A DNA stretch of 64,000 nt from Notolepis coatsorum (GCA_963971535.1 OZ020594.1:114348418-114412417); one strand, 5' to 3'. Positions 50,685 through 62,870 are shown, numbered from the stretch's first letter. Made by a program: numbers and translations. The notes: generated by a model from the letters alone, not told the origin.

Positions 50685-51456
50685 CAGTGTTGGGAAAGTT
50701 ATTTACTGTTCTGTAGGTATTTTCTCTATGTGTCGAAATAAAGGCAAGTCAACCGTGAAAATAGGTACCATCTCCTCTGCAATATACTCAGCAACAAGCT
50801 TCTTCAGACCTTCTCCACTCACAGGGTGGTGTTGCCCTGATCTTAGATTCAGTTCCTGTTGTTTTGTTTACATCCATCACTGGCTATGGTCGAATTTTTA
50901 TACGGCGGGTTTCACATTGTTGTGCTGCAGTGTCAGATGCTTCATCAAATTAGATGTCGTATTTTTCACGGTTGCAAACGTTTTGCTCCCCCCACATATA
51001 GTTTACAACAGACAGCTATTGAACGTAACGTTACCTCTCTTCCTCAGCCTCCATGCTGCTTCATGGCTAGTAGCTGACGTGCTCTCACTGTGGAGGACAA
51101 AAACACATTGCATTCTGGCAACATTGATGATGAATAGTTTATTTTCAGTCTTTTTTTTACAGATAAATCAAAAACACACACGTGTGGACTTTCAAAAGAA
51201 AAAAAGAAAGAAAATCACAATGACCGAAAAAAGGAATAGGCTGAAGCACATGCTTATTTTTGCCTATCCTTTACAATTCTTAAAAACGAAATATACTTTA
51301 ATAGTAAGTATTGTGTTACGTTGTAACACAGTAACACAGCGTTACTTGGATTAGTAACTAACTATAATATAATTTATATTTTGGAAATTGTAAAGTCTTA
51401 CAAAGTTACTGGGAAAGTAATACAATTACTAAGTAACGTGATACTGGCCAACACTA
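50685..51456. mobile_element. hAT element, short
   Basis: It starts CAGTGTTGGGAAAGTTATTT and ends ATACTGGCCAACACTA, with flanking TTGATAAG / ATGATAAG (7 of 8). A truncated relative with the same left flank is at 31872-32100, so the left flank may itself have been copied. Frames of 70-225 codons here have no known domain. Confidence 0.72.
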
Positions 51457-51510
51457 ATGATAAGTGTGAACTGGACCACTGGCAATGATGTTACTTCAGA
51501 CACATTTGGG

Positions 51511-52295
51511 TCTCATTCTCCAACAGACTTATGACAAAAAGGGCTTTCTCTTAGGGCCATTTGAGACCTTTTTGGGCAAGACACGAATATAGACAATATA
51601 TTATAATTAGGGCGGTCAGTTTATTGCGTTAATTAGATTAATTAATTACACAGCAAATTATCGCGTTATGAAAATTAACGAAAAATTATTTTCAAAAAAA
51701 TCGTATTCATTCCATAAGAACGTAGAATACACATTTACAGACTTTTTTTTAATATGGTCCATTTGCATGTTCTTGGTATCTGATTCTAGGGACATCTATG
51801 GATCTCAGGGAATGTATTCCCAGTGTCAGAAATACTGTGTCTGTTACTAAGCTTGTGTAAATTGTAATGAACCAAATGAGAATATCAATTAAATTTGTTT
51901 TTTATCTTTGACTGTGAATAACACCATGCTAAAATTGACCAGACCTGAAAAATCTAAGCAAATTAATAAATTGATGATTTTTAAACAGAAGGTTTTGTAG
52001 ATACAGTACTGAATTCTGCCATCCGGACACATGCAATTTGAAATATGATTATAGAATATAGAATATCAGGCATAAAATAGTTATGCGATTAAAATGTGAT
52101 TAATTAGATTAATTAATTACAAATCCTGTAATTAATTAGATAAAAAAATGTAATCGCATGACAGCACTAATTATAATATAATATTAATTATATATGTTTT
52201 ATTGGGACGGTTGGTGAATCCCAAAATCGTCCCGTAAAAGTCTGAAATGGCCCTAAGAGAAAGCCCTTTTTGTCGTAAGTCCTTGGAGAATGAGA
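51511..52295. repeat. 56-bp inverted repeat with a hAT in its loop
   Basis: Arms 51511-51567 and 52240-52295 are inverted copies (GACAAAAAGGGCTTTCTC, TTAGGGCCATTT) with about four differences. The loop is mostly the nested hAT 51608-52169. Confidence 0.88.
51608..52169. mobile_element. hAT element, 562 bp, 8-bp target duplication
   Basis: It starts TAGGGCGGTCAGTTTATTGC and ends ATCGCATGACAGCACTA. Flanked on both sides by ATTATAAT (51600-51607 and 52170-52177). The interior (about 51740-52020) is shared with the hAT element at 6721-8459. Confidence 0.85.
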
Positions 52296-52466
52296 CACAA
52301 TGTCTTTGAGGATAGCGTTGCCCATCAGCTTCAGTGTGACCTTTCAGCCAGGTGGTCAGCTCTGCATCACCTTGCACTTTAGAAGGTGGTTGAAATTCCA
52401 ATTTATGTTGTCTTTCAAGCTCATCTGAAAGTTTCACATTAACAGGCTTTCAGAAAAGCTTTATAG

Positions 52467-52642
52467 GGGCGCCCCAGTGGCAAACCACAGGCCGACCCGG
52501 GTTCGACTCCCGAACCCGTCGTTATTTGCCGAATGTCTTCCCCCCACTCTGTCTCCCATTCCTCCTCTGTCTCTCTCTACTGGACTGCCCAGTAGAATAA
52601 ATAAAGCGATAAAACGCCAAAAAATATATATATAAAAAAAAA
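52467..52642 (+). mobile_element. tRNA-derived SINE with 13-bp target duplication
   Basis: The head is GGGCGCCCCAGTGGCAAACC and the B box GGGTTCGACTCCCGAACC, followed by the CCCCCCACTCTGTCTCCC body and an A-rich tail. The flanking duplication is AAAAGCTTTATAG (52454-52466 and 52643-52655). The A box region is shortened. Confidence 0.85.
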
Positions 52643-52834
52643 AAAAGCTTTATAGTCATCTATTTCGCAAAGTATTTTGCACAAAAACTAAGACTTGGTT
52701 GAAGAAAACAGCTCCAGCGGACATATTCACAGTGCCAGGTTATCAGTGTTTTAGACGAGATAGACCAGACGGAAGGGGGGGGGGGGGGGGTGCTTCTTTA
52801 CTGTAAGGTTAAAGACCAAAAAGAAAAAGATTAA

Positions 52835-52943
52835 TAATCTACCCTGGTTTAATGGTCAATTATGGAAGCTTATAAAATCTAGAGATGCTGCACTGAGGAA
52901 GAAGACCAGGAGAGACACTGACATCCTTCTATATAAAGACCAG
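52835..52943 (+). mobile_element. LINE ORF remnant, left part
   Basis: The plus strand encodes a LINE linker-like stretch (PWFNGQLWKLIKSRDAALR). It resumes at 54470-54620 (SNFYLGLLHEVKWNSK) after the inserted element. A poly-G run lies at 52778-52792 just before. Confidence 0.6.
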
Positions 52944-54469
52944 GGCCCTCATTTATCAAAAATTCTTAGAAAGTGTTCTATTTTCATACGTAAGCACATC
53001 ATTTAGAATGTGTGCACGCACAAAAAAAACGGGATTTATCACACGTGCGTACACAGGTCCTACGCACACCTGTCATGATAAATATCACTTTGATCCTACG
53101 CTGGAGCTCGTGCACTGTTTTAAGTATAAGTACCAGAACCGCCCCGATTAACCATATACGGTAATGGAACACCCCCATGAAATGTGGAAAAGTGGACTAA
53201 GCCGAGGGAAGCGTGTTATGGAGAAATACGTGACAGGCTGACAGACGTGTACACGTACGGTGATGTCGGATATGATATCTATTAACCATTGCTGCCTGGG
53301 CAGCGCAAACACTAATAAAGACCGTGCTGGAATATGACTGTTTTTTTCCATTTTGTTCGATTAATACCCAGGGATTAAAGTTCTCCTCAATTTTATTCCA
53401 AATCGCGACGGATTTTCCGTAAATTTTCTACCTGCTGCATATGATTTCTTGAGGCATACAATCTATTTTGACGTCAGTATTGGGTAGCCTATATAAACAA
53501 TAATACGAGAGTATATACAAGAACAATCTCACTGCCATGTATGATGTAGCCTATACGCCATGTGTAGCCTGCCTATGTGATCAATACAAACATGACCTTG
53601 AATTCCATCATGTCTGTGTGCGGGAGCTCACAAGGCTGTTGTCACAATGGGTGGTACAGTAATAACAGTCTATTACTCGATCCATCTACAATATCACGAT
53701 GGACCGTGCCATGTAGCCTATGTATAGCCTGCCTATGTGATCAATAAAAACGCGAACTTGAATCCCATCATCATATTTACATAGTCTGTCCACTATGTTT
53801 ATTACTTTGTTATTTCCCCCCCTATCTATGTAAAGCGACCTTGCATGGGTCTCTTGAAAGGCGCTATATAAAATGAAGCTATTATTATTATTGTTGTTGT
53901 TATTATTATTATCACGTCTGTGCGCGGAGCTCAGTGAAGTTTCAACGGAGCGAGGTAATCTATTCTAACCAACAAATTGAAGTAGAAAGCATTTCGTTGT
54001 GGCCAATCTTATTTGGAAACATGACACAAAATAATAGTATGTCGCTTTTTATTTGAAACAATATTTAATGGCGTTTGGAGGTGGGTGTTCTGCGTCTGCC
54101 CCCCGTGCCAAACAAGCAAGCCAACCTCTTGTTCGCGCATGAGTTATAATTACACTACTGTCGCTATTTCACAATGAACTATAATGAATTACGGTTCATA
54201 CAGAACACGCGCCAGTGTCGGGAGTAATGCACGAAAGCTTATTTCCGCGTTGAAACTAATGCATGAACTGAGGAGCGCATATGCCGTCCGTCTGCAGTAA
54301 CGATCTTCTACCACGGGGCGTCAGCTACGCATGCTCCGAGCTGTGCGTAAATATAAGCACAAAGTCAAGTTCACGTTCAAATTGATAAATCCCACACTTT
54401 GCTTAGAAATGGTTGTACGCACGGGTTAAGCACATATCTGTGCGTACGCAACGTTGATAAATGAGGGCC
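52944..54469. mobile_element. Harbinger-like element with CAG target duplication
   Basis: The left end is GGCCCTCATTTATCAA; the right end read inverted is GGCCCTCATTTATCAAC. CAG lies on both sides (52941-52943 and 54470-54472). No transposase frame. Inside, a 70-bp segment (TGTAGCCTGCCTATGTGATC) is present twice (about 53540 and 53705), and an L2-like tail with TTA/TTG repeats is at 53825-53910. Confidence 0.75.
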
Positions 54470-54948
54470 CAGGAGAGACACTGATATCCTTCTATATAAA
54501 GGTCTTAGGAACAAAGTCACTCAGGAGCTGAGATGAGCTAAATCCAACTTCTATCTTGGTTTACTGCATGAAGTGAAATGGAATAGTAAACTAATTTGGA
54601 AGAATATAGATAATCTTAATATAGCCACAAGTGGCAAAGAATGGGTTTCAAGCCAATATTGATCATTAGGAGCAAAATAAGTTCACACACAGCAGTGTTA
54701 TGAAACATGTCCTGCAAGTTTTGTAATGTTTGGATAGGAAAACCTTGACATATAATCTGATTTGTGTTATGTGTTATTCGTTTCAATTCGGAAAGTTGAT
54801 GCTCCGACAGCAAACTCAGTTGCACATGGCTATTTTGTTTTCCCCCGTCATTCAGCAAATAAGAATGTCAGGGTGATGATCCGAGCCAATCAGAGGCAGA
54901 GCGGGGCTGGTCTTTGCAGAATGCACATGGCCATCTCATCCGACTGAG
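54470..54948 (+). mobile_element. LINE ORF remnant, right part, and unclassified DNA
   Basis: 54470-54620 continues the LINE frame of 52835-52943 with an in-frame stop. 54621-54948 shows nothing recognisable. Confidence 0.5.
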
Positions 54949-56704
54949 CAGAGGTGTGGACTCGACTCACATGACTGGGACTCAAGTCAGACTCGAGTCA
55001 CGAATTTGATGACTTTGGACTCGACTTGACCAAATCAAAAATGACTTGCAACTCGACTTTGACTTTAACACTAATGACTTGTGACTTCACTTGGACTTGA
55101 GCCTTTTGACTTGGAAAGACTTGAAAATTGTATTAACAGATTGCAGAATGGGTACAATACAGTACGGCTCAATACACACAATTGTTAAGGGGATGCAGAC
55201 CAGAGAAAGACTTTCGTCTTGTTTACATCAGGGTCCCCCATTTTCAATTCATCATGACACTTATGATACAGTACTGTTTTATCAAGACATTTATGACATA
55301 CAAGTATACAGTACTGTATAAGAGGCATAGATCATAAGAAACAGAAATATATACTACATTCGAAGGGGAAGAAACTGTACATTGGAGGGGGTTGGGTGGG
55401 GGGGGGGGTTGGACATTTACAGGGGCCAGTTTTTCATTACAGCCACCCGTAGGTGCTATTTGAGAGCGGTTTTGAAGGAGGATAGGGATTTACATTATTT
55501 TACGGCTGTGGGTAGGGCGTTCCACATTGTTGTGGCATAATTGCGAAACATGTTTAGTCCCTTGTTTGAGCCAAATCTGGGTTGAACATGATTTGTGGAA
55601 CTCCCTCTGGTGTTGTGGTCCTGGAATTCACTGACCTTTGGGAAGTATTTCGACATGTACATGGGTATCTTAGTGGTGTAGTAGTGTATCTTGTAGACCA
55701 GGCCCATTGCAAGTTGCTGTACTCTGTTGTCTACTCTAAGCCATCCTAGGTAGTCAAAATGGGCAGGGGTAAGGTCAAGCAGTAGTCGGACCAGTTTGTA
55801 TTGTGATGTTTGTAATCTTGTTTTTAGCGCCTTTGAGGTGCTTTGGTACCATGAGATACAAGCATAGTCGTAGTACCCTTGAATGAGTGCTCCTGTTAGT
55901 CTTCAAGGTATTCTTGTTTACCAGTGAGGAGATCCGGTACAAGAATCTTGTTCGATGGTTGACTTTTTTTTATTACATTGGTTGCCATTTTGTCACAGGA
56001 TGGAACCCAGGTAGGTAATTTCATCTTTCCTTGTGACAATATTGTCACCCACTGTAACAGAGAAGCCGTTGGCCTTGCTGAGTTTGTTATTTTATCCAAG
56101 AGAGAGTGAGAACTCGCACACGAATTAGGCCCTACCTAATTCTAATACCTAATAAACTACCTAATATATGAAATGCCGTGTCATTTCAGTACAGATTTTT
56201 TATACCCCAAAATTGATAAAGGGTTAAGGTAGACTAGTTAGTTGAACCGAGGTCTGCTATTATGGATCAGGGCAGGCAGACGTTAAATAAATGATTGGTC
56301 TAAGTTGGAAGAAAATATGTTGGTTATTGGTATCCTACCTTTAAAATGGATATGGTGATCCTTATTCTTTTTTTCTCAATATACTCCTGAACTGGTTTTC
56401 TCAAGCAGCTCTTGCCCAATTGTATCTAGTTGTAAGATTCTGAATATTATTACATTTATAGAAATTAGATTATGTTTTGCCAACAAGTTGATAATGAAGT
56501 TTTTTGGTGGAACGCGTATTATGACTTGTTTAGGACTCGAAACTTAAAGGTTAGGACTTGGGACTCGACTTGGGACTTGTCAGTCTTGACTTGGGACTTG
56601 ACTTGGGACTTGCCTGTCTTGACTTGGGACTTGACTCGGGACTTGAGTACCAAGACTTGCGACTGACTTGAGACTTGCAAAACAATGACTTGGTCCCACC
56701 TCTG
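54949..56704. mobile_element. hAT-type element rich in GACTTG repeats, with nested LINE
   Basis: It starts CAGAGGTGTGGACTCGACTC and ends ACTTGGTCCCACCTCTG. Both end regions consist of reiterated ACTTGGGACTTGACT-like motifs. The flanking 8 bp, CGACTGAG and CAATTGAG, agree at six positions. The nested LINE is 55130-56097. Confidence 0.75.
55130..56097 (-). mobile_element. CR1-like LINE 3' fragment, third copy
   Basis: Same family as 45055-47145: the C-terminal frame at 55707-55495 (MGLVYKIHYYTTKIPMYMSK) and RT-tail parts to 56099, frameshifted. The 3' UTR begins at 55130. Confidence 0.82.
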
Positions 56705-56872
56705 CAATTGAGACCGTCTGATGAAAAAAACTGCTTCAATCATAGTAACGCGCCGCATTTTTTGGCAGTAACGGTAACAGCGTTATTAAGATTGGAAGAG
56801 TAATCAATTCGATTACTCGTCTCTGAAAAAAGTAACACCGTTATTTATAACGCCGTTATTCCCATCACTGAG
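56705..56872. other. hAT-like right terminus without partner
   Basis: ACGCCGTTATTCCCATCACTG at about 56851-56872 is a typical hAT right end, but no matching left end was identified. Confidence 0.35.
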
Positions 56873-56874
56873 TA

Positions 56875-57867
<993 letters not shown>

Positions 57868-58126
57868 TCGGAGTCTGTGACAGAGCTGCTCCATCACAAT
57901 TGTTTGTGACTTGTAGTCCAACATGGAAAAAATAGTTTGTTTCAACACACTGTAGTTTGTAGTTTATTACACGCATTTCCAAGATAATCCAGCCTTTTTC
58001 CGTAGATCGCGAGATAAACCGCGTTATGTGCCATAAGCCCGAATCGTTCTGGTTGATTCCCTGAAACCCCAAATACTCCCAAATCAAAGGTATAACATGT
58101 ACATATGTACCTTCACAAAAAGTATA
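57868..58126. other. Unclassified stretch
   Basis: No repeat ends, frames with domains or RNA signals seen. Confidence 0.3.
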
Positions 58127-58276
58127 TTAAGGGGAGACACTGCAGGTGAATAGGGTAATTTTTTTTACTAATAGATATCACAATGAAACTTCCCCAGTTG
58201 ATTACTTATATTAAGACAAGACTTTTTTGTATTACAAGTTTTCTGAAATTGTATGTTTAAATATGCAAATGAGGCA

Positions 58277-59758
58277 TTATCTACTTATCTACTTATCTAC
58301 TTATCTACTGATAGTGTCTCAAATCATGTCCTTGAAATCATAAATATGTCTCTTCAAACAGGCACTTTTCCAGATGCATTTAAAACGGCTGTAGTAAAAC
58401 CACTACTAAAGAAAACAAACTTAGATGTAAACGAACTAAAAAGCTATAGGCCAATATCGAACCTTCCATTTATCAGCAAGATATTAGAAAAGATAGTCTC
58501 AGTACAAATAAACTCCTTTCTCAAAGATAATAACATCATGGAGGAACTACAATCAGGTTTCAGAACAAATCACAGCACTGAAACTGCCCTTACCAAAATA
58601 GTTAGCGACCTCAGGCTAAACTCCGATGCTGGCAAAGTCTGAATTCTTGTCCTATTGGACCTTAGTGCAGCGTTCGATACGATTGACCATAATATCTTGA
58701 TCAGTCGTCTTAAAAGACTGGTTGGCTTTTCCGATCATGTACTAAATTGGCTCCTAACATACATTAAGGGGAGAAGGTTCTATGTTAAGCTTGGAGACAA
58801 TGTATCCGAGGAACATGACAACAATTTTGGAGTCGCACAAGGAAGCTGCCTTGGTCCATTACTCTTCTCACTATATATGCTGCCCCTCGGGGACATCATT
58901 CGAGACCACAATGTATGCTTCCATAGTTATGCTGATGATACACAACTATATATCTCCGCAGAACCAAATAACACTACAGCCATACAGTCCATTACAAATT
59001 GTCTGTTAGCAATAAACAAGTGGATGAACAATAACTTCCTAAAATTAAACGAAAGCAAGACCGAAATCCTATTGATCGGCCCAAAAGCGAAAAGGGAAGT
59101 GCTTTGTAAAAACCTGGGGAGTCTGTCATCCTATGTAAAGACTGAGGTTACGAGCCTAGGTGTCATCTTGGACTCAGACCTGACCTTTAAGTCTCATATA
59201 AATAAGGCCATGAAAACGTCATTCTTCCACCTAAGAAACATAGCGAAAGTAAGACCTTTCGTAAATAAAAAGGATGCAGAGAAACTTATTCATGCTTTTG
59301 TATCAAGTCGGCTTGACTATTGTAATGCACTGTTCACTGGTCTTCCCAAAGCAACCATTGGGAAGCTTCAGCTTATCCAAAACTCTGCAGCTCGATTACT
59401 AACTCATACAAGGAGAAGAGAACATATCACTCCAGTCCTGGCCACTCTGCACTGGCTTCCAATAACTCATAGAATTGATTTTAAGGTCTTTTTCCTAACA
59501 TATAAAGCTCTTAATGAGCAAGGCCCAAAATACATAGCAAATTCCCTAGTTAGTTATCTGCCCTCAAGAACGCTACGGTCATCCACTACAGGTTTACTAG
59601 ACACGCCAAGAAACCAAAAAAGGATAGGAAGTATGGCATTTGCCAACTATGCCCCAAAACTATGGAACACACTACCAACACACATCAGAAACGCCAGCTC
59701 TATACACATTTTTAAAGGAAAATTAAAAACGTACCTATACAGTCTAGCTTACAAATAG
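58277..59758 (+). pseudogene. L2 reverse transcriptase, one in-frame stop
   Basis: One frame runs from the window's L2 start to 59758 apart from a TGA at 58640-58642. Motifs in order: FKTAVVKPLLKK, YRPISNLPFISKILEK, QSGFRTNHSTETAL, then after the stop LDLSAAFDTIDHNIL, FGVAQGSCLGPLLFSLYM, the catalytic YADDTQLYIS, and the C-terminal SRLDYCNALFTGLP and SSIHIFKGKLKTYLYS. The endonuclease domain is missing through 5' truncation. Only one disabling change in about 490 codons suggests a fairly young copy. It would reverse-transcribe L2 RNA at the target site if intact. Confidence 0.92.
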
Positions 59759-59764
59759 TTATGG

Positions 59765-60115
59765 CTTGGAAAAACCTGATGGATCCATGAGGCTAGGATA
59801 AGCCTTGTGGACCCAACTTTTTAGATGAAGGAACGGGTACATACGCACACAATACACGACCAATGATGGATCCGTAAGGCTTGGAAAAGTCTTGTGGACC
59901 CAACTCTTTTAGATGAGGGAACGGGTACATACGCACACAAGACGCGGCCACTGATGGGTCCATGGGACTTGGTAAAGCACTATGGACCCAAACTCTGGCC
60001 ACTGACCACATGAGGGAACGGGTACATACGCACACAATACACGGCCACTGATGGATCCATGGGACTTGGTAAAGCACTATGGACCCAACTATGACCACTG
60101 ATAAAAACGTAACTA
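59765..60115. repeat. Tandem repeat in L2 3' UTR, about 100-bp unit
   Basis: Three to four copies built on GAACGGGTACATACGCACAC, then GGCCACTGATGGATCCATG and TATGGACCCAACT. Confidence 0.85.
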
Positions 60116-61349
60116 CACTAGTGTTATAAGAGCTAAACATTGCTACCTACCATACAAGTGCATTGGTTTAGTGCACTTCCGGTTGCTACTGAGCGGAAAT
60201 GTTTGTGCGGACCTGTTATCCCAAACTGGTAAGCAAATGACTGTTTTTACGTTATTTTTACGTTACTATTATTATTATTATTTTTATTTATTTTTAAACA
60301 TTGATCTTAACTGATCACTGTGACTTTATTGCTTTTATCGTTATATATGCCTATAATTGTGTACAGCACTTTGAGCTACATGACATGTATGAAAGGTGCT
60401 TTATAAATACTTACTTACTTACTTACTTACTTACTTAAATATGCACTAATTTGCATATAATTCCAGGACAGAAATCTGAACATTGGATAAAGCCATTTTC
60501 AAAATTATAGTTTCATTTTGTTGACATATTAGAGCCAAAGGTTATTACAGAGGGGATTTTGGATATCTCTTTTTATCACTCCATAAATCAGAAAATACGC
60601 CATTCAGTCCATTTTTATGGTAAAATTCCATATTTCGCCATGTTTTTAGGTATAAAATGTGATATAAATCAGGGTATGAATGCGATATCAACAAACCCTT
60701 CTGTAAATACCTTCAGAACATAGATATGAATAGAACTGGAAGTTTTGGTGTATGTGAGTGCTACTGAAGTGGAGATTTCTGGCTCAGAGTATGAGGAAAA
60801 ACTCTTAAAACTCATTTTTGGGAAAACGCCTTCAAAGTTCTGTATTGTAAAATGCCATACTTTTTTTTTTTAAACAGATATTTACAAACACAATACCTAA
60901 TCAAACCATTAGTAATAGACAACCTAAACACATGCCTGATAACTGAATAATAATAATAATAATGATGTTATTGAACTGAACAGAACTACACACAGGCTAC
61001 AAACAGTGTAGTACAGTGTAGTACCCCCTAATAGGCAAAACATATTTGAATAGATATCACTATGAAACTTTCCCAATTTGTTATATACATATAAACTAAG
61101 AAAAAATATATTGCATGTTTTCTGAAATTTATGTTTATATATGCAAATGAGGCACTTCCCCATTAAATATGTGCACATTTATGGATGCAATAAGGCAAAA
61201 TGATGTAAAATAAACAACTAAATGTGTGTTATTGACGTTTTATTGTCACTAGTTTCATAGAAGACATGTTTAGGAAGCAAAATATAACAAAATCTCAAAA
61301 TCAACAAAAAAAGTATATTTGACTATTCACCTGCAGTGTCTCGCCTTAA

Positions 61350-61574
61350 GTAGCACAGCAACTTCTGACTCAGCGCGCATTGCAGCAGAGAATGAGAACA
61401 TAGTAGAAAACATGAAATGGACTTTTCATTCAGTCAGGACTGTGCTACTGGGGGTGCACCTTGTAGTGCTAACCATGTCTTTAATGAGAGTACTTTGTGA
61501 TGTGATCAGCTGTGATGTCATGTGATCTGCTGTGATGTTGTGAATGTTGTCATATCAACATGTTTGTGTTGCAG
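61350..61574 (+). other. Intron end before the transmembrane exon
   Basis: No exon candidate. The acceptor is TGTTTGTGTTGCAG (AG at 61573-61574). Confidence 0.5.
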
Positions 61575-61732
61575 ACTCTCCCCTGCCGGCTACGGAAAAA
61601 AATCACGCTCCTCTGCCAGCTGTCAAATCAAATCAAATCAAATTTGTCAACATCAGACATGTTGTTGTGCTGCTGGCTGCAGTGCTGACCGCAGTGCTGA
61701 CCTTCACTGCCATGTTCTATTGCTGCTACAAG
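61575..61732 (+). CDS. Transmembrane exon of the SRCR receptor gene
   Basis: 158 bp, phase 1 at the acceptor and phase 0 at the donor (GTACTG at 61733). After a short juxtamembrane piece (SPLPATEKNHAPLPAVKSN) it encodes a hydrophobic helix HVVVLLAAVLTAVLTFTAMF followed by YCCYK, a typical type I membrane anchor with cytoplasmic cysteines and a stop-transfer Lys. The phase 1 start matches the phase 1 end of the stalk exons. A short AATCA reiteration lies in the juxtamembrane codons (61625-61640). No other function suggests itself. Confidence 0.82.
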
Positions 61733-61847
61733 GTACTGCACACATCTTTATACTACAGTATGATGTCATCCTACTGTCTGTTTCTTCATGCAGAGAGAGC
61801 TGCTGTAGTCCAGTTAGTGAGAGTCTGTTGCTGCTATGTCTCTCCAG

Positions 61848-62261
61848 GCTCGCATGAGGAGAATCCTGAGAAGAGAGGAGAACAAGGAGGTGCATTACTG
61901 CTACTACAGAGCTGAAGCCAGACGTGATTCCTGCAACCAGCCTGGTCCCAGAGCTGAAGCCAGACGTGATTCCTGCAACCAGCCTGGTCCCAGAGCTGAA
62001 GCCAGACGTGATTCCTGCAACCAGCCTGGTCCCAGAGCTGAAGCCAGACGTGATTCCTGCAACCTGCCTGGTCCCAGAGCTGAAGCCAGACGTGATTCCT
62101 GCAACCAGCCTGGTCCCAGAGCTGAAGCCAGACGTGATTCCTGCAACCAGCCTGGTCCCAGAGCTGAAGCCAGACGTGATTCCTGCAACCAGCCTGGTCC
62201 CAGAGCTGAAGCCAGGTGCCTGGAGAAGGAGGAGGAGGCAGGAGCTCAGGGCTCAGTATAG
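61848..62261 (+). CDS. Probable last exon: cytoplasmic tail of 14-residue repeats
   Basis: The acceptor CTATGTCTCTCCAG (AG at 61846-61847) joined to the phase 0 end of the transmembrane exon gives ARMRRILRREENKEVHYCYY, then seven copies of RAEARRDSCNQPGP and an ending CLEKEEEAGAQGSV before the stop at 62259-62261. Basic residues just inside the membrane fit a cytoplasmic tail. Caution: the 42-bp repeat has no stop in several frames on both strands, so openness is weak evidence. An alternative acceptor (TTTCTTCATGCAG, AG at 61792-61793) would give a tail of only four residues (RELL) before a stop. Confidence 0.5.
   Translation, partial: ARMRRILRREENKEVHYCYYRAEARRDSCNQPGPRAEARRDSCNQPGPRAEARRDSCNQPGPRAEARRDSCNLPGPRAEARRDSCNQPGPRAEARRDSCNQPGPRAEARRDSCNQPGPRAEARCLEKEEEAGAQGSV
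61908..62215. repeat. 42-bp minisatellite, seven copies plus a partial
   Basis: The unit AGAGCTGAAGCCAGACGTGA then TTCCTGCAACCAGCCTGGTCCC recurs at exactly 42-bp spacing. Copies are almost identical (one has CTGCC for CAGCC), so the array was homogenised recently. A second short duplication (GAGGAGCTCAGAGTAGGATG) lies at 62273-62330. Confidence 0.95.
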
Positions 62262-62344
62262 GGTGGTTGATGAAGAGGAGCTCAGAGTAGGATGGTTTTA
62301 TGATGAAGAGGAGCTCAGAGTAGGATGGTTTTATGATGAAGATT

Positions 62345-62870
62345 TTTTTATTTGATTTGATTTTATTAAGGATCCCCATTAGCTGGTGCCATAGCAACCA
62401 GCTAGTCTTCCTGGGGTCCACACACAAAAAAACATACAAAAACAATTATTGTTGCAAGACAAAATTATTAAAAGTCAGTACTCAACAGACAATGCATAAT
62501 GAGGCTAACAAATGAGATAGCTCAAATTACATGTGAGCAAAGAAACAGAAAACTAAAAAACAAAACTAAAATACTTTACAGTGTTAAATACAATTTCAGA
62601 TTATTTTTAAAAGTTAATTTCCTGTAAATGCAGCAGAGGTTTTGAGGCAGGTTATTCCAAAGTGTCAATGATCTCAAAATAAAAGATCTCCTTAAAGCGT
62701 TAGTTTTTGGACCTGGCAATTCAAGCTGTCCACTACTGGAAACTCTAGTGTAATGATCATGCACAGTATTACTAAAAACAATCTGTTTATGTATAAAAAC
62801 AGGAGTTTTACTGCTCATGACCGACTTGAACAGCACAAGTGTATTAAAAGACAACCTATTGTCAGTGGTG
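62345..62870 (-). mobile_element. LINE 3' fragment
   Basis: The 3' end, read from the plus strand, is TTTTATTAAGGATCCCCATT, a common fish LINE terminus. The minus-strand frame 62854 to 62576 encodes a LINE C-terminal end (LRRSFILRSLTLWNNLPQNL). It lies directly after the receptor gene's last exon, so the gene's polyadenylation site may be inside or before it; no convincing AATAAA was seen between 62262 and 62345. Confidence 0.75.

Larger units (their letters stand above)
58277..60437 (+). mobile_element. L2 LINE, 5' truncated
   Basis: RT frame plus 3' UTR and a typical L2 tail (CAGCACTTTGAGCTACATG, GAAAGGTGCTTTATAAATAC), ending in (TTAC)n at 60409-60437. The 3' UTR holds a tandem repeat. ATCTACTT repeats at 58278-58308 flank the 5' side. 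Confidence 0.88.
58131..61345. mobile_element. TTAA-flanked TIR element (Kolobok/piggyBac-type) with nested L2
   Basis: Ends GGGGAGACACTGCAGGTGAA (58131) and its inverted partner CACCTGCAGTGTCTCGCC (ending 61345) match at 22 of 23 bases. TTAA lies outside each (58127-58130 and 61346-61349). A block near each end recurs in direct orientation (58163-58275 and 61055-61155). No transposase is visible. The L2 copy 58277-60437 is nested. Confidence 0.8.

Noticed and set aside
50677..51354. A 225-codon open frame on the plus strand
   Set aside because: It lies within a short hAT element, includes its terminal repeat, and has no domain; it is likely chance.
56851..56872. hAT-like right end
   Set aside because: No left partner was found in the expected range; perhaps separated by other insertions.
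61834..62445. Long frames on the minus strand and other plus frames through the 42-bp repeats
   Set aside because: A repeat unit of 42 bp without stops keeps several frames open automatically; only one frame continues from the transmembrane exon.
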